DNA of 64,000 nucleotides, taken from Phlyctochytrium arcticum. Its lineage: Eukaryota > Chytridiomycota > Chytridiomycetes > Chytridiales > Chytridiaceae. The notes below the pieces were generated by a model. That model did not search any database and was not told the DNA's origin. It saw nothing but the letters and a program-made list of their open reading frames with translations. Positions 46,008-58,325 of the stretch are shown piece by piece. The position numbers were made by a program, and so were the translations under genes. The DNA is taken from assembly GCA_025602905.1 (NCBI GenBank), contig JAHLKI010000022.1, forward strand, positions 372,001 through 436,000, written 5' to 3'. Position 1 is the first letter of the stretch. The number at the start of each line of letters is the position of its first letter.

Positions 46008-49000
46008 ATGCAAAGGAATGGGAACTGCACAATATGCTGTCGACCAGTGTAGGGGCTAGGGACTGCAATCAATGTCTGTATTCTTACTGACAGGTCCTTG
46101 TAGTTATGCGGTAGAAGCCGTTATTGCCGACTCCAGGTTTTACCATAAGGCGGTAAGCATACCTGTTCATCCCTGAAGTTTCTCATGGCAAGATACTAAT
46201 TTACAGCAATGACAGTGTTTCAAATGCGTTCAATGCAAACGGACGCTGTCGGTATGTTCTCCCACCATTAAAGCCTGGTGATCTGGCCTTTGACCCCCCA
46301 TATTTCAGATTATGAATCATGATACCCACGATGGCTTGATATATTGCACAATTCATGTTCCTCAAGCGAGCTCAATTATCAAGCGATCTAACGAAAACAT
46401 ACCCGCCGGTCTCGTACCGCAAACAACTGGTTCTACCGCCTCTTTAGCAGCAGCATTGAATCAGAAGTTTTCAACGATGGGCCAATCACCTGGAAGACCT
46501 TTACCAAAACACTCACCAGGAATTGCTTCTCCGGGTGTATCGGGTCATCGCAAGGCATTCACTGTTGCCGAGGTACCATCCCCGTCTTTTTTGAACAAAG
46601 CGCCGTCTCCAAAAAAAGCGTCGGTGACCCAGCCTGCGCCTGATGCAGAAAGTCCAGCTGGTTTTCGTTTACCTGCATTCCCTGTTGGGCTGAACGATGG
46701 AAGCTCCGTCACAGATCGGGTTCGGGCCATGTCGTCTGAAAAACCATCGGGTGGATCCGGTCCGACAGAGCAATCTCTGCGGAATAGCCCCAATGTACCT
46801 ATGACACCGGCACCAAAGCTACAGGACACGAAGGTCAATGTACCTATGGGACCAGCACCAAAGCTACAGGACATATTGGTTGATAAATCACGCGTCGTGC
46901 ATGAACGATCAAAATCCTCACCTACCTTGGACCTTGGGGACGACCAACTATCATCTCCAACCAGTACGACAATGGAGCGAGACAGAAGGTCCCGCGAACG
47001 AGCCATCGCTGAAGGATTACGGGTGCAAACACAGCTGAGTGGCGGATCGCGTTTTTTGAGGATGCCTGGGATGGGATCAGATACCAAGCCGGCAGCTCCG
47101 CGCAGTCCCTCCGCAGAAGGTGAAAAGACAGCTGTCACGTCCACCCCGAAGGAAAGCAATCGCGCAACACCCGTTTCAGGTATTGGAATGAGTGACTTGG
47201 ATTCCACAAAGGTTGGGGGGGATGAGGAGAGGAACAGGCTGTCAAGGATGCGATGGGGCTCAGATCACAACGTGAATGAGCAAGAACGGTTGAAAATCAA
47301 GGGCTTTTCTTTCTCTCCGCGCGGGTCCACTGGTGAACCAAGCATACAGTCACTTCTGCGTCTCAACGTGAGCGCTCTGACTGAGATGGATCAACCTCAA
47401 TCCGAAGAAGGATCTAATGCGTTGAAAGACAAAAAGAACCCACGACTGTCACATTCCATGGAAACTCTCTCACAGCGGAAGGGTGGGGCTCTCACGCAGT
47501 TTTTCAGCACGGTAAGGATCGTTCCTGTTTCAAGTCCATTATCTTTTCTAACGTTGGATATCTTTATGCAGCAAGCAAACAATATGTCGTCGATGGAATC
47601 GATGTTCACCATATCTTCTGTAGATAGCTTGCTCCTACTTGCGGAATTGTCCCACATTGTGTCGACTCAGGGGGCAGATTTACTTTCCATTTATGAAGCA
47701 TTGGGAACCTCCAGCAAAGCCAACAAAGCCGCTCGGAAAACCAGCTCAAGTGTCCCTATGTTAAATGATTTGTATGCGCCATCTCCCCCAGTGCTGGGGC
47801 TCAAGCCACAGATGGCAATTGCTTTGACCGTTTTCCGAGGAATGATGGACAGTGTTCGCAAAATTATTGACATTGCTAGCCCACTTGTGTCGGTCAAAGA
47901 GCTTCGCAACCATATAGTCAATGTGACGAAGCGAGAGCGGGAGCTGGAACGGGAGATTGGCAGCAGCGGGACGTGCGAAAGTCTCGATGTTTTGCGCACA
48001 GCGGTAAATTTGGCCGAAATTCGACAAAATTACACGCTTGCTCAATACCCCTTTCATATTTAGATCAAAGAAACTGTTGCGGGTGCTCATAGTGTGGTGG
48101 GATCAGTAACTGCTGCGCAAAAACGCGTAAGTTTGGCAACGACGGGTTATATTTCAGCTGAGCTTGCTGATTCACCCTGCCTTGGTACATTATAGCTCCT
48201 TGTCAAAGCTTCAGATGGCTACAGATTGGAAGCATTTGGAGACTATGATGTTATGCCACTCCAATGGACGGATAATCCTTCGTCATCAAGTCCATATACT
48301 TCGTATGAACTCGAGCATTTCGACGTAGACGCCGAGTACTACCGAAAACATTTTTTCAATCATGGTGGGAAACACACATTCACGCATCACCAATTTTCCC
48401 TCTTTCTGATTGGTCGTGTTGTCTAGAACACCGTACATATATTGGTGAGCAAGGAAAGCTGGGGCCCACAATTGTTTCCTTGATGTATAAGAGCAACAGT
48501 CCCAAAAAAGAGGCTCCTGCCGCGGGCGGCACTGCGAGCCAGACAAAAGACAAAGAGAGGAACTCGCCTGATGCAGAATACTGGGCAATCATGCGCACGA
48601 AAGATGTATGGAATGATCAGATTGGACGAAAAAGTATCTGTGCTTACCATCTATGATTACTAGTCTCCCGATTTGCGGGCCGTGATTCAAGCGTCCCAGG
48701 TTAATTCAGGAGTTCTCCGCCAGAAACCAGACTCAAAAACAGTGTTATCCATGCTCCACCGGGAAATCCAGCCCCAGAAACTGCGCAAAGTCATGGACCC
48801 GAGCATTATCCCACGACTGCTAGCTTTGGACGAATTGCAGGTTTGTTTTTGTTGGTCTCTACAGCTCATCATCGCGTGTTAACGTCTTGATTTGTAGTTT
48901 GTCACCCGGTATAAATTTGGGGCATTGTACTGCAAAGGCAGTCAATCCACCGAGGAGGAGTACTTTGGCAATGGTATGGCGCAAAACAAAACTTTATATC

Positions 49001-50422
49001 GGGGTGCTTCTCTAAATCGCCATTTCGCGTTTTAGAAACGGGTAGTCCGGCTTTTGAAAGATTCTTGCAATGCGTAGGCGACAAAGTAGAACTTACGGGC
49101 TGGCCCGGATATTCTGCTGGACTAGATACCAAAAATGGACAGACCGGAAAATACTCTCTTTACTCCAAATGGCGGACTTTTGATGTCATGTTTCATGTTT
49201 CCACGTTTCTACCGTACAAGAAGCAAGACAAGCAGCAAATTCAGCGGAAGCGACACATTGGGAATGGTTAGATTAGGGTGATTTCCTTGACTGCGATGAA
49301 ATCAGAGGCTAACTTGAGTTTTTCAGATATCGTGACACTCGTCTTTGTGGAAGGAGAGGGCCGTTTTGACCCAAAATCCGTAAAGTCGCAGTTTCTTCAT
49401 GTATTTGTGGTCGTTCAGGAGGACACTACCACGATACCTGGCAAGCTCGGCTATCGCGTGGTGCTTGCCAGTAGTACCGACGTACCATTGTTTGGCCCAC
49501 CCCTTCCAAATCCGCCCGTTTTCTGGGATCCATCCGAGCTGCGCGATTTTGTTCTTGCGAAAAGTACGGTCTTGACAAATGTGTTCTATGTTCAAGCGTG
49601 AAACTGATCAACCGCTTTTGTTTAGTGATCAATGCGGAAAATGCCGCCTACAAGGCCCCTAAATTCAATAAACCACATCATAGAACACGCAACGCAGTGC
49701 TGGACGAGGTTGTACGGGACTACTGGGGATCATCAAAGGGACGAGGGGACCGGAGACGGGATGACAAGGCCCCCTCGAACCGCTCATCTGTGACATCGGT
49801 AGGATCAGAGAGTAGTACTACACCCATCACACCGCGGCCGGAAGTTGGCTTACCACGGAGACCCTCCATGTTTTCATCATTGGGCGGTGCGTTTGTCCGT
49901 CGAGCCAGCTCAGTGGACCGGGATCCAGATGTGCCATTCCACCATCCGTCAATACCAAGCACCATAGAACAGAGCCGAGAGTCTCTACCCGAGGACCGTG
50001 ACGCGCTCGAGGCCAAATTGCAGGATGCCAAGCAATATTCAGGAAGTATGGATGGACTCGCCACACAGACAAAGAAGGGCAATGGGAAGGGGACCACCAA
50101 GAGCAGCTCTGAAGGTTTGCAAAACTATTGTCGTGTTTTGTCTTCCATAGCCCTTTCTGATGGATCTTAATCAGAGAAAGCAAAAGCTCGGTCAACCAAC
50201 AACTTGGCTTCATCGGAATCTATAGGGGATAGTACTTTTGAGGGTACGATGAGTTTTACACTTTTTTCTTACTCAGTGGTGACCTGGTTACTTATGATCT
50301 CAACCTCAGGCAAACGAAAGCAAGGAAATAGCAACAGCCTCCTCAATGCGTTCAAGCGTAAAGGTCAAAACGAAGGAAAGAAGCGAAGCCAAAGTATGGA
50401 AAGTGTAGAATGTCATGATTGA
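46008..50422 (+). CDS. LIM domain plus Rap-GAP domain protein
   Basis: A predicted GTPase-activating protein for Rap/Rheb-like GTPases with an N-terminal zinc-binding LIM domain. Fifteen exons join in frame to 1187 residues: 46008-46048, 46104-46152, 46216-46251, 46309-47511, 47572-48003, 48064-48126, 48196-48364, 48427-48605, 48664-48840, 48898-48973, 49036-49266, 49327-49563, 49626-50114, 50175-50243, 50310-50422. The LIM pattern is complete: C7-x2-C10-x17-H28-x2-C31-x2-C34-x2-C37-x17-C55-x2-H58. About 350 disordered residues follow. The Rap-GAP core runs from EYYRKHF and EHRTYIGEQGKLGPTIVSL through YKFGALYCKGSQSTEEEYFG and DVMFHVSTFLPY to RKRHIGNDIVTLVF; Asn885 there is the catalytic 'Asn thumb' known from Rap1GAP. 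The tail is basic and Ser-rich. Confidence 0.9.
46792..46881 (+). repeat. 45-base tandem duplication inside the LIM-RapGAP gene
   Basis: Two adjacent in-frame copies encode NVPMTPAPKLQDTKV and NVPMGPAPKLQDILV in the disordered linker. They differ at only a few bases, so the duplication is fairly recent. The Pro-rich unit could be a doubled docking motif. Confidence 0.85.
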
Positions 50423-50887
50423 AACATATTGAAATACAGTTTCTTTCCCGTCGCGGAGGGGTGGAGCACCTCTGGCCTTCTGCACTTGCTGTTAATATAA
50501 ATACTAGAAACATGATTTTGGTGGTGCGTTCTTTTGGCTTTATTCCCCTTTGAAAGACTTGTTTTGTGTACTTCGGTATACGTAACTTTTTTGGACTATT
50601 GACTTTTGCAAAGCTTCTGTAGGAAGCACGAACAAGTGCATCCCGTTGGCTCTGAATAGGTCGGTATTCTGCCGCCTACTTTAGGATTTAACGTGATCCA
50701 GTTGCAGAAACCATGGTATACACACTCAAGTTTCCCTTCAGCAACTACCAAATGGTACACGGCCCATTCGTCAATCGGCAATGTGGCAACAAATGTAACA
50801 TCCAGTACTTGCGTCCGGCACTTTGTACATGTACCGCTACGCACATACAACAACTCTAGATACATATCATACACACCCATAAGCAAT
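50423..50887. other. Intergenic downstream of the LIM-RapGAP gene
   Basis: AT-rich 465 bases with short open frames only. I see no gene in it. Confidence 0.45.
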
Positions 50888-51482
50888 ACACTTACACACT
50901 AAGAGCTGCTTGGTAGGGAGATGCAAAAATGCGAAACATGATTGCAGCATCAAAGTCTGATGGTCTTGTTCATTGCAGCAAATGCGAACTTGGCGGAGAA
51001 CCGTCGGTTCTGATGCGTCTCCATAGTAGTAGAGCAGTTTGCTGACCAACCTGACACCTTACTAGACGGATATCACAAAAGGATGGTGAGCTCGACCGAA
51101 TATCGCAGACTGGATTCAATCTTGTCCGCCAATCGTTTGGCCCATCTTGGTGATTGAGAATTCCAGTCGTACTTTCTATGGCGAAATGCACTCGAAAACA
51201 AATTGCATGTACTCTTCCATGTTGATCAGACAGCCGATTCCCGTAAGCCAAGGTATACTTCCAGACCAAGTGTCTGTTCTGTCCTCGTACAGATTAACGC
51301 AGTTGTGGGGTCGGATGTTTCGCGTGATTTGCAAGCTTTTGTTGTGCTCAAGTGCCGACCAAAAGTCGGTTCGTGACTTGCTTGCCAAGCCCGTTGTTGC
51401 TGACATTCGCCGCCAGTTCGAAGATCAACAACCACCATTACTTTCGCAAAAGCCAACAGGACACTTACGGAACATAGTCTGA
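50888..51482. other. Ambiguous coding region, strand undecided
   Basis: Both strands carry protein-like frames. On the minus strand, ATG at 51475 with donor GTAAGT at 51468 and acceptor at 51400 (69-base intron) leads to TTGLASKSRTDFWSALEHNK and NIRPHNCVNLYEDRTDTWSG. Several continuations are then possible below 51260, including GTATAC as the next donor. On the plus strand, 51147-51482 reads RLTQLWGRMFRVICKLLL and KPVVADIRRQFEDQQPPL to TGA. The minus version would be divergent from the nucleotidyltransferase gene at 51711. I recognise neither protein and cannot choose. Confidence 0.3.
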
Positions 51483-51710
51483 AGACCTGCAGTTGGAGGC
51501 CTGCTTGGGTCGTTCGTGAAGAGAGGATCTTGACATTTTGGGTATAGTCCCGGGACTGCGAAACTATTTCGGAATCGTTGACAGCGACGACCAAGGAAAA
51601 AGGACACATCCAGAACATTAAATTATTACTACACCGAGGCCCCTGCCTCTTCAAAAAGGAGAGAGACTATACCGCACCAAATCATTTCACACGACACCAA
51701 CAAAATAGAA

Positions 51711-54700
51711 ATGGTCCGGGAGGACGCTCGGAGACAGCCGCCTCCCCCTGATGTCAGTCTAGCCTTCAAACCGTCGGGAGGTGAACGGTTTGCCGATCTT
51801 CTGGATGGCATTGAGGTATATACAAAGGAAGCGTAGTTTGGGGACAAGTTGACTGATGTAGTATTAGGCTGGCCTCGTAGACCACAAATCGCCAAACTTG
51901 GTTGGACCACGGTTACGCCTCGAGCGTGAGATCAGTAAAAAGCTCCCGGATGAGATTGACGTTGCATTGACTTTTGAGATGAATGATTTGTGTCAGGTAG
52001 CAAAGGGTGCGGTGTATCTTGACCATTTCACCTCAATTCTGAAAATCTTTGGCTGTATAGCGGTTACTCCCATCGGCCGATAGTGAACTGACACGGGTCA
52101 AATTTCTGAGCAAACTCCAACGGATCCTGGATACTGAGTGGCCTGACAAGCAAATTGTCGTACATGTATTTGGGTGCGTGTTGGGACTTCCACCCAAGTA
52201 TGATATAGACTTACCGTTCACTATAGGTCAAGTAAAAATGGACTTGGGACTTTGAGTAGTGACGTGGATATATGTCTCACGACCCCATGGGACGATCGCG
52301 TAAATGGTGTTGCCAACATCCTCGTTCTGGCCACCGCATTGCAGAAACACGGGATGGAAGGCGTCAGTTCCGTAGCAAAAGCTAAAGTCCCCATATGCAA
52401 GTTTTACGATCCCGAGTATCATTTGAGCTGCGACGTGAACGTCAACAACACGATCGCGTTACGGAATACCCGGCTCATCAAAACGTATGTAGAGCTGGAT
52501 CCGAGGGTCAAGCCGTTGATGCTTGTCATAAAACACTGGACAAGGCGGAGAGCATTAAATGATGCCGCCAAAGGAGGGACATTGAGTACCTATTGCTGGA
52601 CAATGATGGTCATCAATTTCCTCCAGATGCGGAATCCGCCCATACTACCCTGTCTCCACGAAATGTATTTCGACCAGTTGAAGCGGGACCCCCACACGGT
52701 CAAACCCGTAATTGTGGATGGCGTCGACTGCTCATTTTTTGAGGCGGTAGAGGAACTTAAAGGATTCGGAGAACGCAACACAGAGACGCTGGCGGCTCTA
52801 CTGTTTGGATTTTTCCGACGCTATGCGGTCGAGTTTGATTATAGTAACCATGTGATATCGGTTCGGCATGGATGTTATATGACAAAGGAAGAGAAGGGGT
52901 GGAATGTAGATATTGAGCGCATGTGCCGGTTTCTTTGTGTCGAGGAGCCGTTTAACCCACAACGGAATTTGGCTAATTCTGCTGATGCGGTTTCTGTCAC
53001 GGGGTTACGACGGGAATTTGACCGGGCCTTGTCGGCGCTACTCCAAGGGCTCGGGTTGGAGGCTGCATGTGATCTGTACCTACCGTCTCGCTCCCGCCCC
53101 CCACATTCGGCAACATCAAGGAACGGCAATTTCGGACAAGGTCACAACAACAACCATCGAAATCGAAGTCCGGATAAAGGATGGCGGAAACGAGAGTCGT
53201 ACGGACAACATGGCCCGTCTCCCGATCACCACCACCATCGCATGAACAACTATGGATACAAGTCGATGCCTTTGCATAATAATTATCACTACCCCAAGGC
53301 CCCCCAACAATACATGCACTCGGGACCCAGCAGTGACCAACCCACTGAACTCGATCGACGAGCCATGGCCCGCCTCAGTTTGATGCGACCGGGTGGACCG
53401 TATATTACCCAAGAGGATATAAATCGATTGTCGTCCCTACATCTCGAAAGCCGGTATTTGGAGAATTCGCATCGGACCCGGTCCGTGTACCATACCTATG
53501 CGAGCGATCGGCGATTAGGGGGAGATCCAAAACGGCGGGGCGTGAATCATATCTGGGGAAACAATTATCAGTCACCTCGGGATCGGGACCGAAGTGCAGC
53601 AAATGCGGGACATAAAAGTCCATCGGTGATGTCTACCACTTCTGCGGAGAGTTCGGCGACGCCTGATGAAGCAGGAAAAGATAAAGCGGTTTCAGATACC
53701 AGTCAAGTGTCCACGTCATCGGATGTTAGCAAAGTACACGCCTCATCACCAGACCAAATAACCGATACGCCAGCACGCAGGTCACCCATTCAAGTCATTA
53801 TTGAGAAACAGCAGGATGGAGAGCCAATAAAGGAAGTCATTGTGAGCGAGATTGGGAGTGATGGACAGACTCTGTCTTGTGAGCGCTCGTTTTCGGTCGC
53901 AAAGCATGTGACTGCGGACAAGAAAACTCCGCAAAAGACTGCTAGCGGTGGTGGACGGTCACCGCCCGCTGTAACGCAACGGTCGACTCAAAACTTTTCT
54001 CTTTCGGATATCAAGTTTGGTACAGCGTCCTTGGACTTTTCTGAACTCCCATCACCATCAGATGAAGATTGCACATCCCCGACACCAACATCGAGTGCTC
54101 CACAGCGGGGTTTGCCAGTATGGGGCCCAGCAGCAGCAGCGGCACCTTCCAGTAGCAGTACGAGTACCTCACCGGTGAAAAAGACGTATGCCCAGGGCGT
54201 CATTAATGGTGTCCAGCATACAAAGAGCAGCGCCAAGGCCGATAGTTCAGAGATTGTGTTTGGCGACATTTCGGGCCCGCGTGTATCCCGCTACGATTTC
54301 ATGGCTGACCCTAGTATTCGCAAAGCCTCACCGACCAAATCCGATGCAGGCGGGTATCGGGAATGGAACCGCGGCAATAAGACACATACGCGACGGCTGT
54401 CGGAAGAATTGCACCAGCCGCATCGGGAAGATCAACGGGATCATCGCGATCGCACGTATTCGGATCAAGCTCGCCGGGTAGTGGGTCATGATGAAAGTAG
54501 TACGTTGAGTTCTCCGGGGTCGTTGGCTGACTCGTCGGCCTCGGCCAAACGGAGAGGAAGTAAAGGGATTCTGTTATGGGCTAATCGGTCTCATCGGGTG
54601 GATACCCCACCACCGACTGTCGCTGTTCCGACGCGCAAGTCTTCTTCTACAAGTACCGTGACATCGCCTACCGAGGTGGATGATCCGAGTACACAGCAAT

Positions 54701-55194
54701 TGGGAGGAAAAGGGCTTTCACCTCCTTCAAATAGACGGGCCCGAGAAAGTCGGTCCCGTGATCGCAAAGCCAAAGAGACTAAACATCGGGCATGGGGGCA
54801 TCGGCCACGATCTTTATCTGCCTCGGCACCGACCACCAAAAACGACTGGCGGGATCCGCGGGTCAAGTCATCACAACACTCATCAAATCCACCTCCTCAT
54901 CACACACAAGCGACTCAAACATATACCACCAGTACAAAAGAAACGGCCACGGGAACGGCCGTCGTTGGCGATACTAATACACCCCAGACGCGGCAATGCC
55001 ATACGCAAACCCAAACATCCCCCTCATTTCGTCCCGTGGTGCAGCACGTAGATTGCGGCACGGACATGGAATCCCTAAATACCCCCTCCTCCTCCAAGAC
55101 TAGCCAAGGACAACCACCAGTAAACCGAGGCTGGAAAACATCATCATCGCAGCATGGAAACCGGACCAGTAGCATTGCACCTGCAGAAGCCTGA
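51711..55194 (+). CDS. Cid1-type terminal nucleotidyltransferase (poly(A)/poly(U) polymerase-like)
   Basis: A non-canonical poly(A)/uridylyl transferase. Exons 51711-51815, 51868-51996, 52061-52173 and 52227-55194 join in frame to 1104 residues. The catalytic signature FGSSKNGLGTLSSDVDICL holds Asp128 and Asp130, and SCDVNVNN gives the third acidic residue, Asp185. The PAP/25A-associated region follows: KPLMLVIKHWTRRRALND, GTLSTYCWTMMVINFLQMRN, TLAALLFGFFRRYAVEFDY. The remaining roughly 700 residues are disordered and rich in Ser, Pro, His and Arg (HHHHRMNNYGYKS, RRARESRSRDRKAKE), possibly RNA-binding or phosphorylated. It probably adds A or U to RNA 3' ends; the nucleotide choice cannot be read with confidence. 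No start upstream of MVREDARRQPPPP is needed. Confidence 0.9.
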
Positions 55195-57108
55195 TCGTAT
55201 ATATCCTGATTCTTTTATGATGCCAAAACAAACCTATATACCACCCAGAGATTCCCTCTCTCCCTCCCGATATTTAAAAAAAAAAATACATCCTCCCAGG
55301 AACTCTCATCTGCCACCGTTTCCCCCCTATCCCTACGCTTTGGCCAAAGCAACATATATCTTTCCATTCACCCTATATATGAATAGTGACATCTTACTCC
55401 TTCATCAGCAAAGATATTCGTTCAAAAATACTCGCCGTTTTAACATTTTACAGTTTTGGCTGGGGCAAAATAAGGCTTTGGGTCTGAACAGCGCAGCACC
55501 CGTGAGAAGAATGTTTTCCTTTTCGGAATATTTCTTTGCCGAATTGGTAAAAGATGTTGACAGATATGGACTTGGGAGAATCGAACCTTCTATGGACTGT
55601 AAACCGTCGTTTCCTGAGCAAACAGCAGACATTCCACACGGGGAAAAGGCTGGTGGGGGTCGTTAACGAACTTGTGAGGTTGCTTTGATGTTTTTCGGTG
55701 GAAATGTTCAGCAAGTAAGATCAGCATAAAGGTTGACGAGGACGAACCATCAAAATGATTGGAGGTGTGATACGAGAGCATGCGATTTCCAAAACTAAAA
55801 ACAGCTGCTTGGACTTGCATCACGGTTCACAATGTAGAAGCAAACCTTTGCAAACTCCGTAAGACCTTGTAAACTTCCAGAATTGGAGAAGTTTTGCAAA
55901 TGCAACTCTTTCCAACAGACTAACACTTTACTCAAATGCCAACAAAGTATCCACACCGGGTTGAGGTTATGCAACTATATGATCTTCTGCGGATCAAACG
56001 TGTTGGGCTTTCTTGGGGCACTCACCTTTTCAGGAAGTTCTGTCGGATCGAGCTGGATCGAGAGGTGTGTTCTTTCCCATGTGAACAGGTCAGGTTGCTT
56101 GAGCTGCTCCAACTCATGAACCGAATATACACCCTCTCGTTCATGGTCTCACCCCTCTCACCGATTCCGAAGACCCAAAAAGTAGCAGCCCGCAACCCTT
56201 CCAATTGAGGTGGAATGCTTCGTATCTTGAGATCGAATACGCGGGTTCGAACACTTTGAAACATACACCGACAACCTTCATCTTTCACAACTTTGATCCC
56301 GTTTTGGATATCCAAATGGCCATATTGAGACTATTTTGGGCCAAATCCGGATGGAGGCAGGGCTTCCGTGGGGCCGCGAACCCCCGGCGCGTTCCTCCCA
56401 GATTTGGATGATATGACCAATAGTGTTTCCCCGAACATTTTTCTTCCGCAAGTCTGTATATGAGACTTTTTCCAACTGGCTCAGGATTGCAAGAGCAGTT
56501 TTAAATAGGGATTTAGTGAGGATGTTGTATGTGGAGCACATACGGAAATCCCATGCGTCTTCGTCTTGAATATGTAGCATCTGATCCTTCCCACCCCACT
56601 TTTTCCACAAATTTCTACGTAACTTTCTTCGCATATCGTCTCATGGGCTGCAACTCTAGGGGCTTGCTAAATACATATACAGAACTCATCTGCCAGACGG
56701 TCACCTTCAACATGCAGCTGTGTACGAAATTTTACGTATGGTGGAGAATCTCAATTATAGTATCGATAGAGTAAAGAGTAGGAATGTGGTGGTGAAAGAG
56801 AGACCAGGATGTCGGGAAAGTGCTTGCCAAATAGAAAAGGATGCTGAAAATGTTTGTGAATGACGGGAAATGATGGAGCATTGAAAGAAAAGACATTGAA
56901 AGAAAAGATATGCACGAGAAATGCGCAGTAGAATGGCGACGAGACCTTGAAAAACGAAGTGATGTTTTCAGAAAGGGGGACCGAGAATTAGAAAAGGATG
57001 AAAGATGGTTTAAAACCCCAGAATCGTCAATCACCCGGAAAGTCTCGTACAGATTGATGAAATAAATTAAAATACAGGTACGTATATACAAAAACATATA
57101 CAAGAATC
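55195..57108. other. Intergenic between nucleotidyltransferase gene and DUF2828 fragment
   Basis: About 1.9 kb of AT-rich DNA with short open frames on both strands. A TCGAACC block at about 55579 resembles a reversed T-arm, but the rest of a tRNA is missing. No gene called. Confidence 0.5.
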
Positions 57109-57513
57109 TCAATCTACAACTCGCAAATACGTGTAGGGGTCAAGGGATTTGGTCATGATCTTGGATGGCGTAAAGTCCATGTCGCCGTTCATAAAAAGCT
57201 TCAACATCTGACCGCTGAAGCCACTGACCATTGCGACGCGCTTGGTAGAGTTGACGGCGGGAAGCGAGATAGCATTGCCATTGGAACGAGTTTTGCCCCT
57301 GAGATTCCAATTGACGATGGATGGAAGCGTGTAACCGGCAGTAGCAAATTTAGCGGCTGCTCCATTGTGGAGGGTGGTCCATGTTTCTGCTTGGTCTGTC
57401 GCTTCATTAAACGAAAGGGCCTGAGCAAATAACTGCGCAATGTTGATGTGAACCCGGCGATAAAGTGAGTCGGAGACAAAACGGGTTGCCAATTTTTTGG
57501 AGTGAGCCGCTCG
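57109..57513 (-). pseudogene. C-terminal fragment of a DUF2828 protein
   Basis: DUF2828 proteins are large TROVE/vWA-like proteins of unknown function in fungi and plants. Only the C-terminal part is present: KFATAGYTLPSIVNWNLRGK, then RVAMVSGFSGQMLKLFMNGD, then MTKSLDPYTYLRVVD and TGA at 57109. The frame opens just after an upstream TGA, with no ATG before the conserved part and no recognisable upstream exon, vWA core or N-terminal region in the next 800 bases. A spliced start via TTTCAG near 57536 is possible but enters a different frame. It is best read as a truncated copy from an otherwise absent gene. Confidence 0.7.
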
Positions 57514-58325
57514 CTTCTCACAACGTCATAACCCTGAAAAGCATGCCTATTAACTATGCATATTGTTCGTGAGGGCGTTTCGGATATGCAGACTAGTCTG
57601 GACTTTGAGCGGTAATTATTGTAATTTTCTTTTTCTCCCTGCAGCCAGGTATCCTACATGCTTGAATACCGTCCGGTAATTCGAGCACATGAATGTGTGC
57701 GGATGGTTCACACGTCGTTCAGATGTTTGAAGATGTTGACCCCAGTCTTTTACTCGAAACCCCGTTCATTATATTCCAAAGATTCTTTGGTTTGGACATA
57801 AAACCTGAGTCCTGCGGAGGAAACTCTCTATACAATGCTGCTGTGTATCTCTACCGTTAATTCCATAGGCCAGGAGTTGGGTATATACAACCAAACTCAT
57901 GAGATACCATAACGATGTAAAGTAACGGACAGTGTGGGGGGAAAAAACAGGTCTGAAGATGGATGTTACGGTTGTGCAGTTGTGAGTACTTTACCGTCCT
58001 AGAGTCCAGGTAGGTGAAGCGCGACTGTGCAGTCACGAAACGCGTCCATTTTCCCACGGAGAATGTAGAACAAGAATGTTGCTCGGGATTCACCGTGTCG
58101 TTTCCCGGTAATACCCGAAGGTGACCGGTGCATGGCTGTGCCATCCCAAGGCTCCGGTTCCTCGAGTGTCACCCAGTGTGACGGCCTGACGTCATGGCTG
58201 CGATGACGGAGGATAAGCGTTTTTTGGACCGTTTCTGAAGTATAAAAAAAGCGACGTTCGTCCGTTCACGCTCCGTGAGAAAATCACACTTCCTTCCTTG
58301 CTTACCTTTCGCTTACCTAAACACA
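57514..58325. promoter_or_regulatory. Upstream region of the charged-repeat protein gene, with TATA box
   Basis: This 812-base region has no gene. TATAAAAAAA at 58241-58250 lies 85 bases before the ATG at 58326 and is a good TATA box. A pyrimidine-rich leader (CTTCCTTCCTTGC) follows it. The strong core promoter suggests regulated or high expression. Confidence 0.6.

Noticed and set aside
55560..55630. Possible minus-strand tRNA around a reversed GGTTCGATT block
   Set aside because: The T-arm does not pair properly with a seven-base loop, and no matching 5' acceptor, D-arm or anticodon arm lies upstream on the minus strand.
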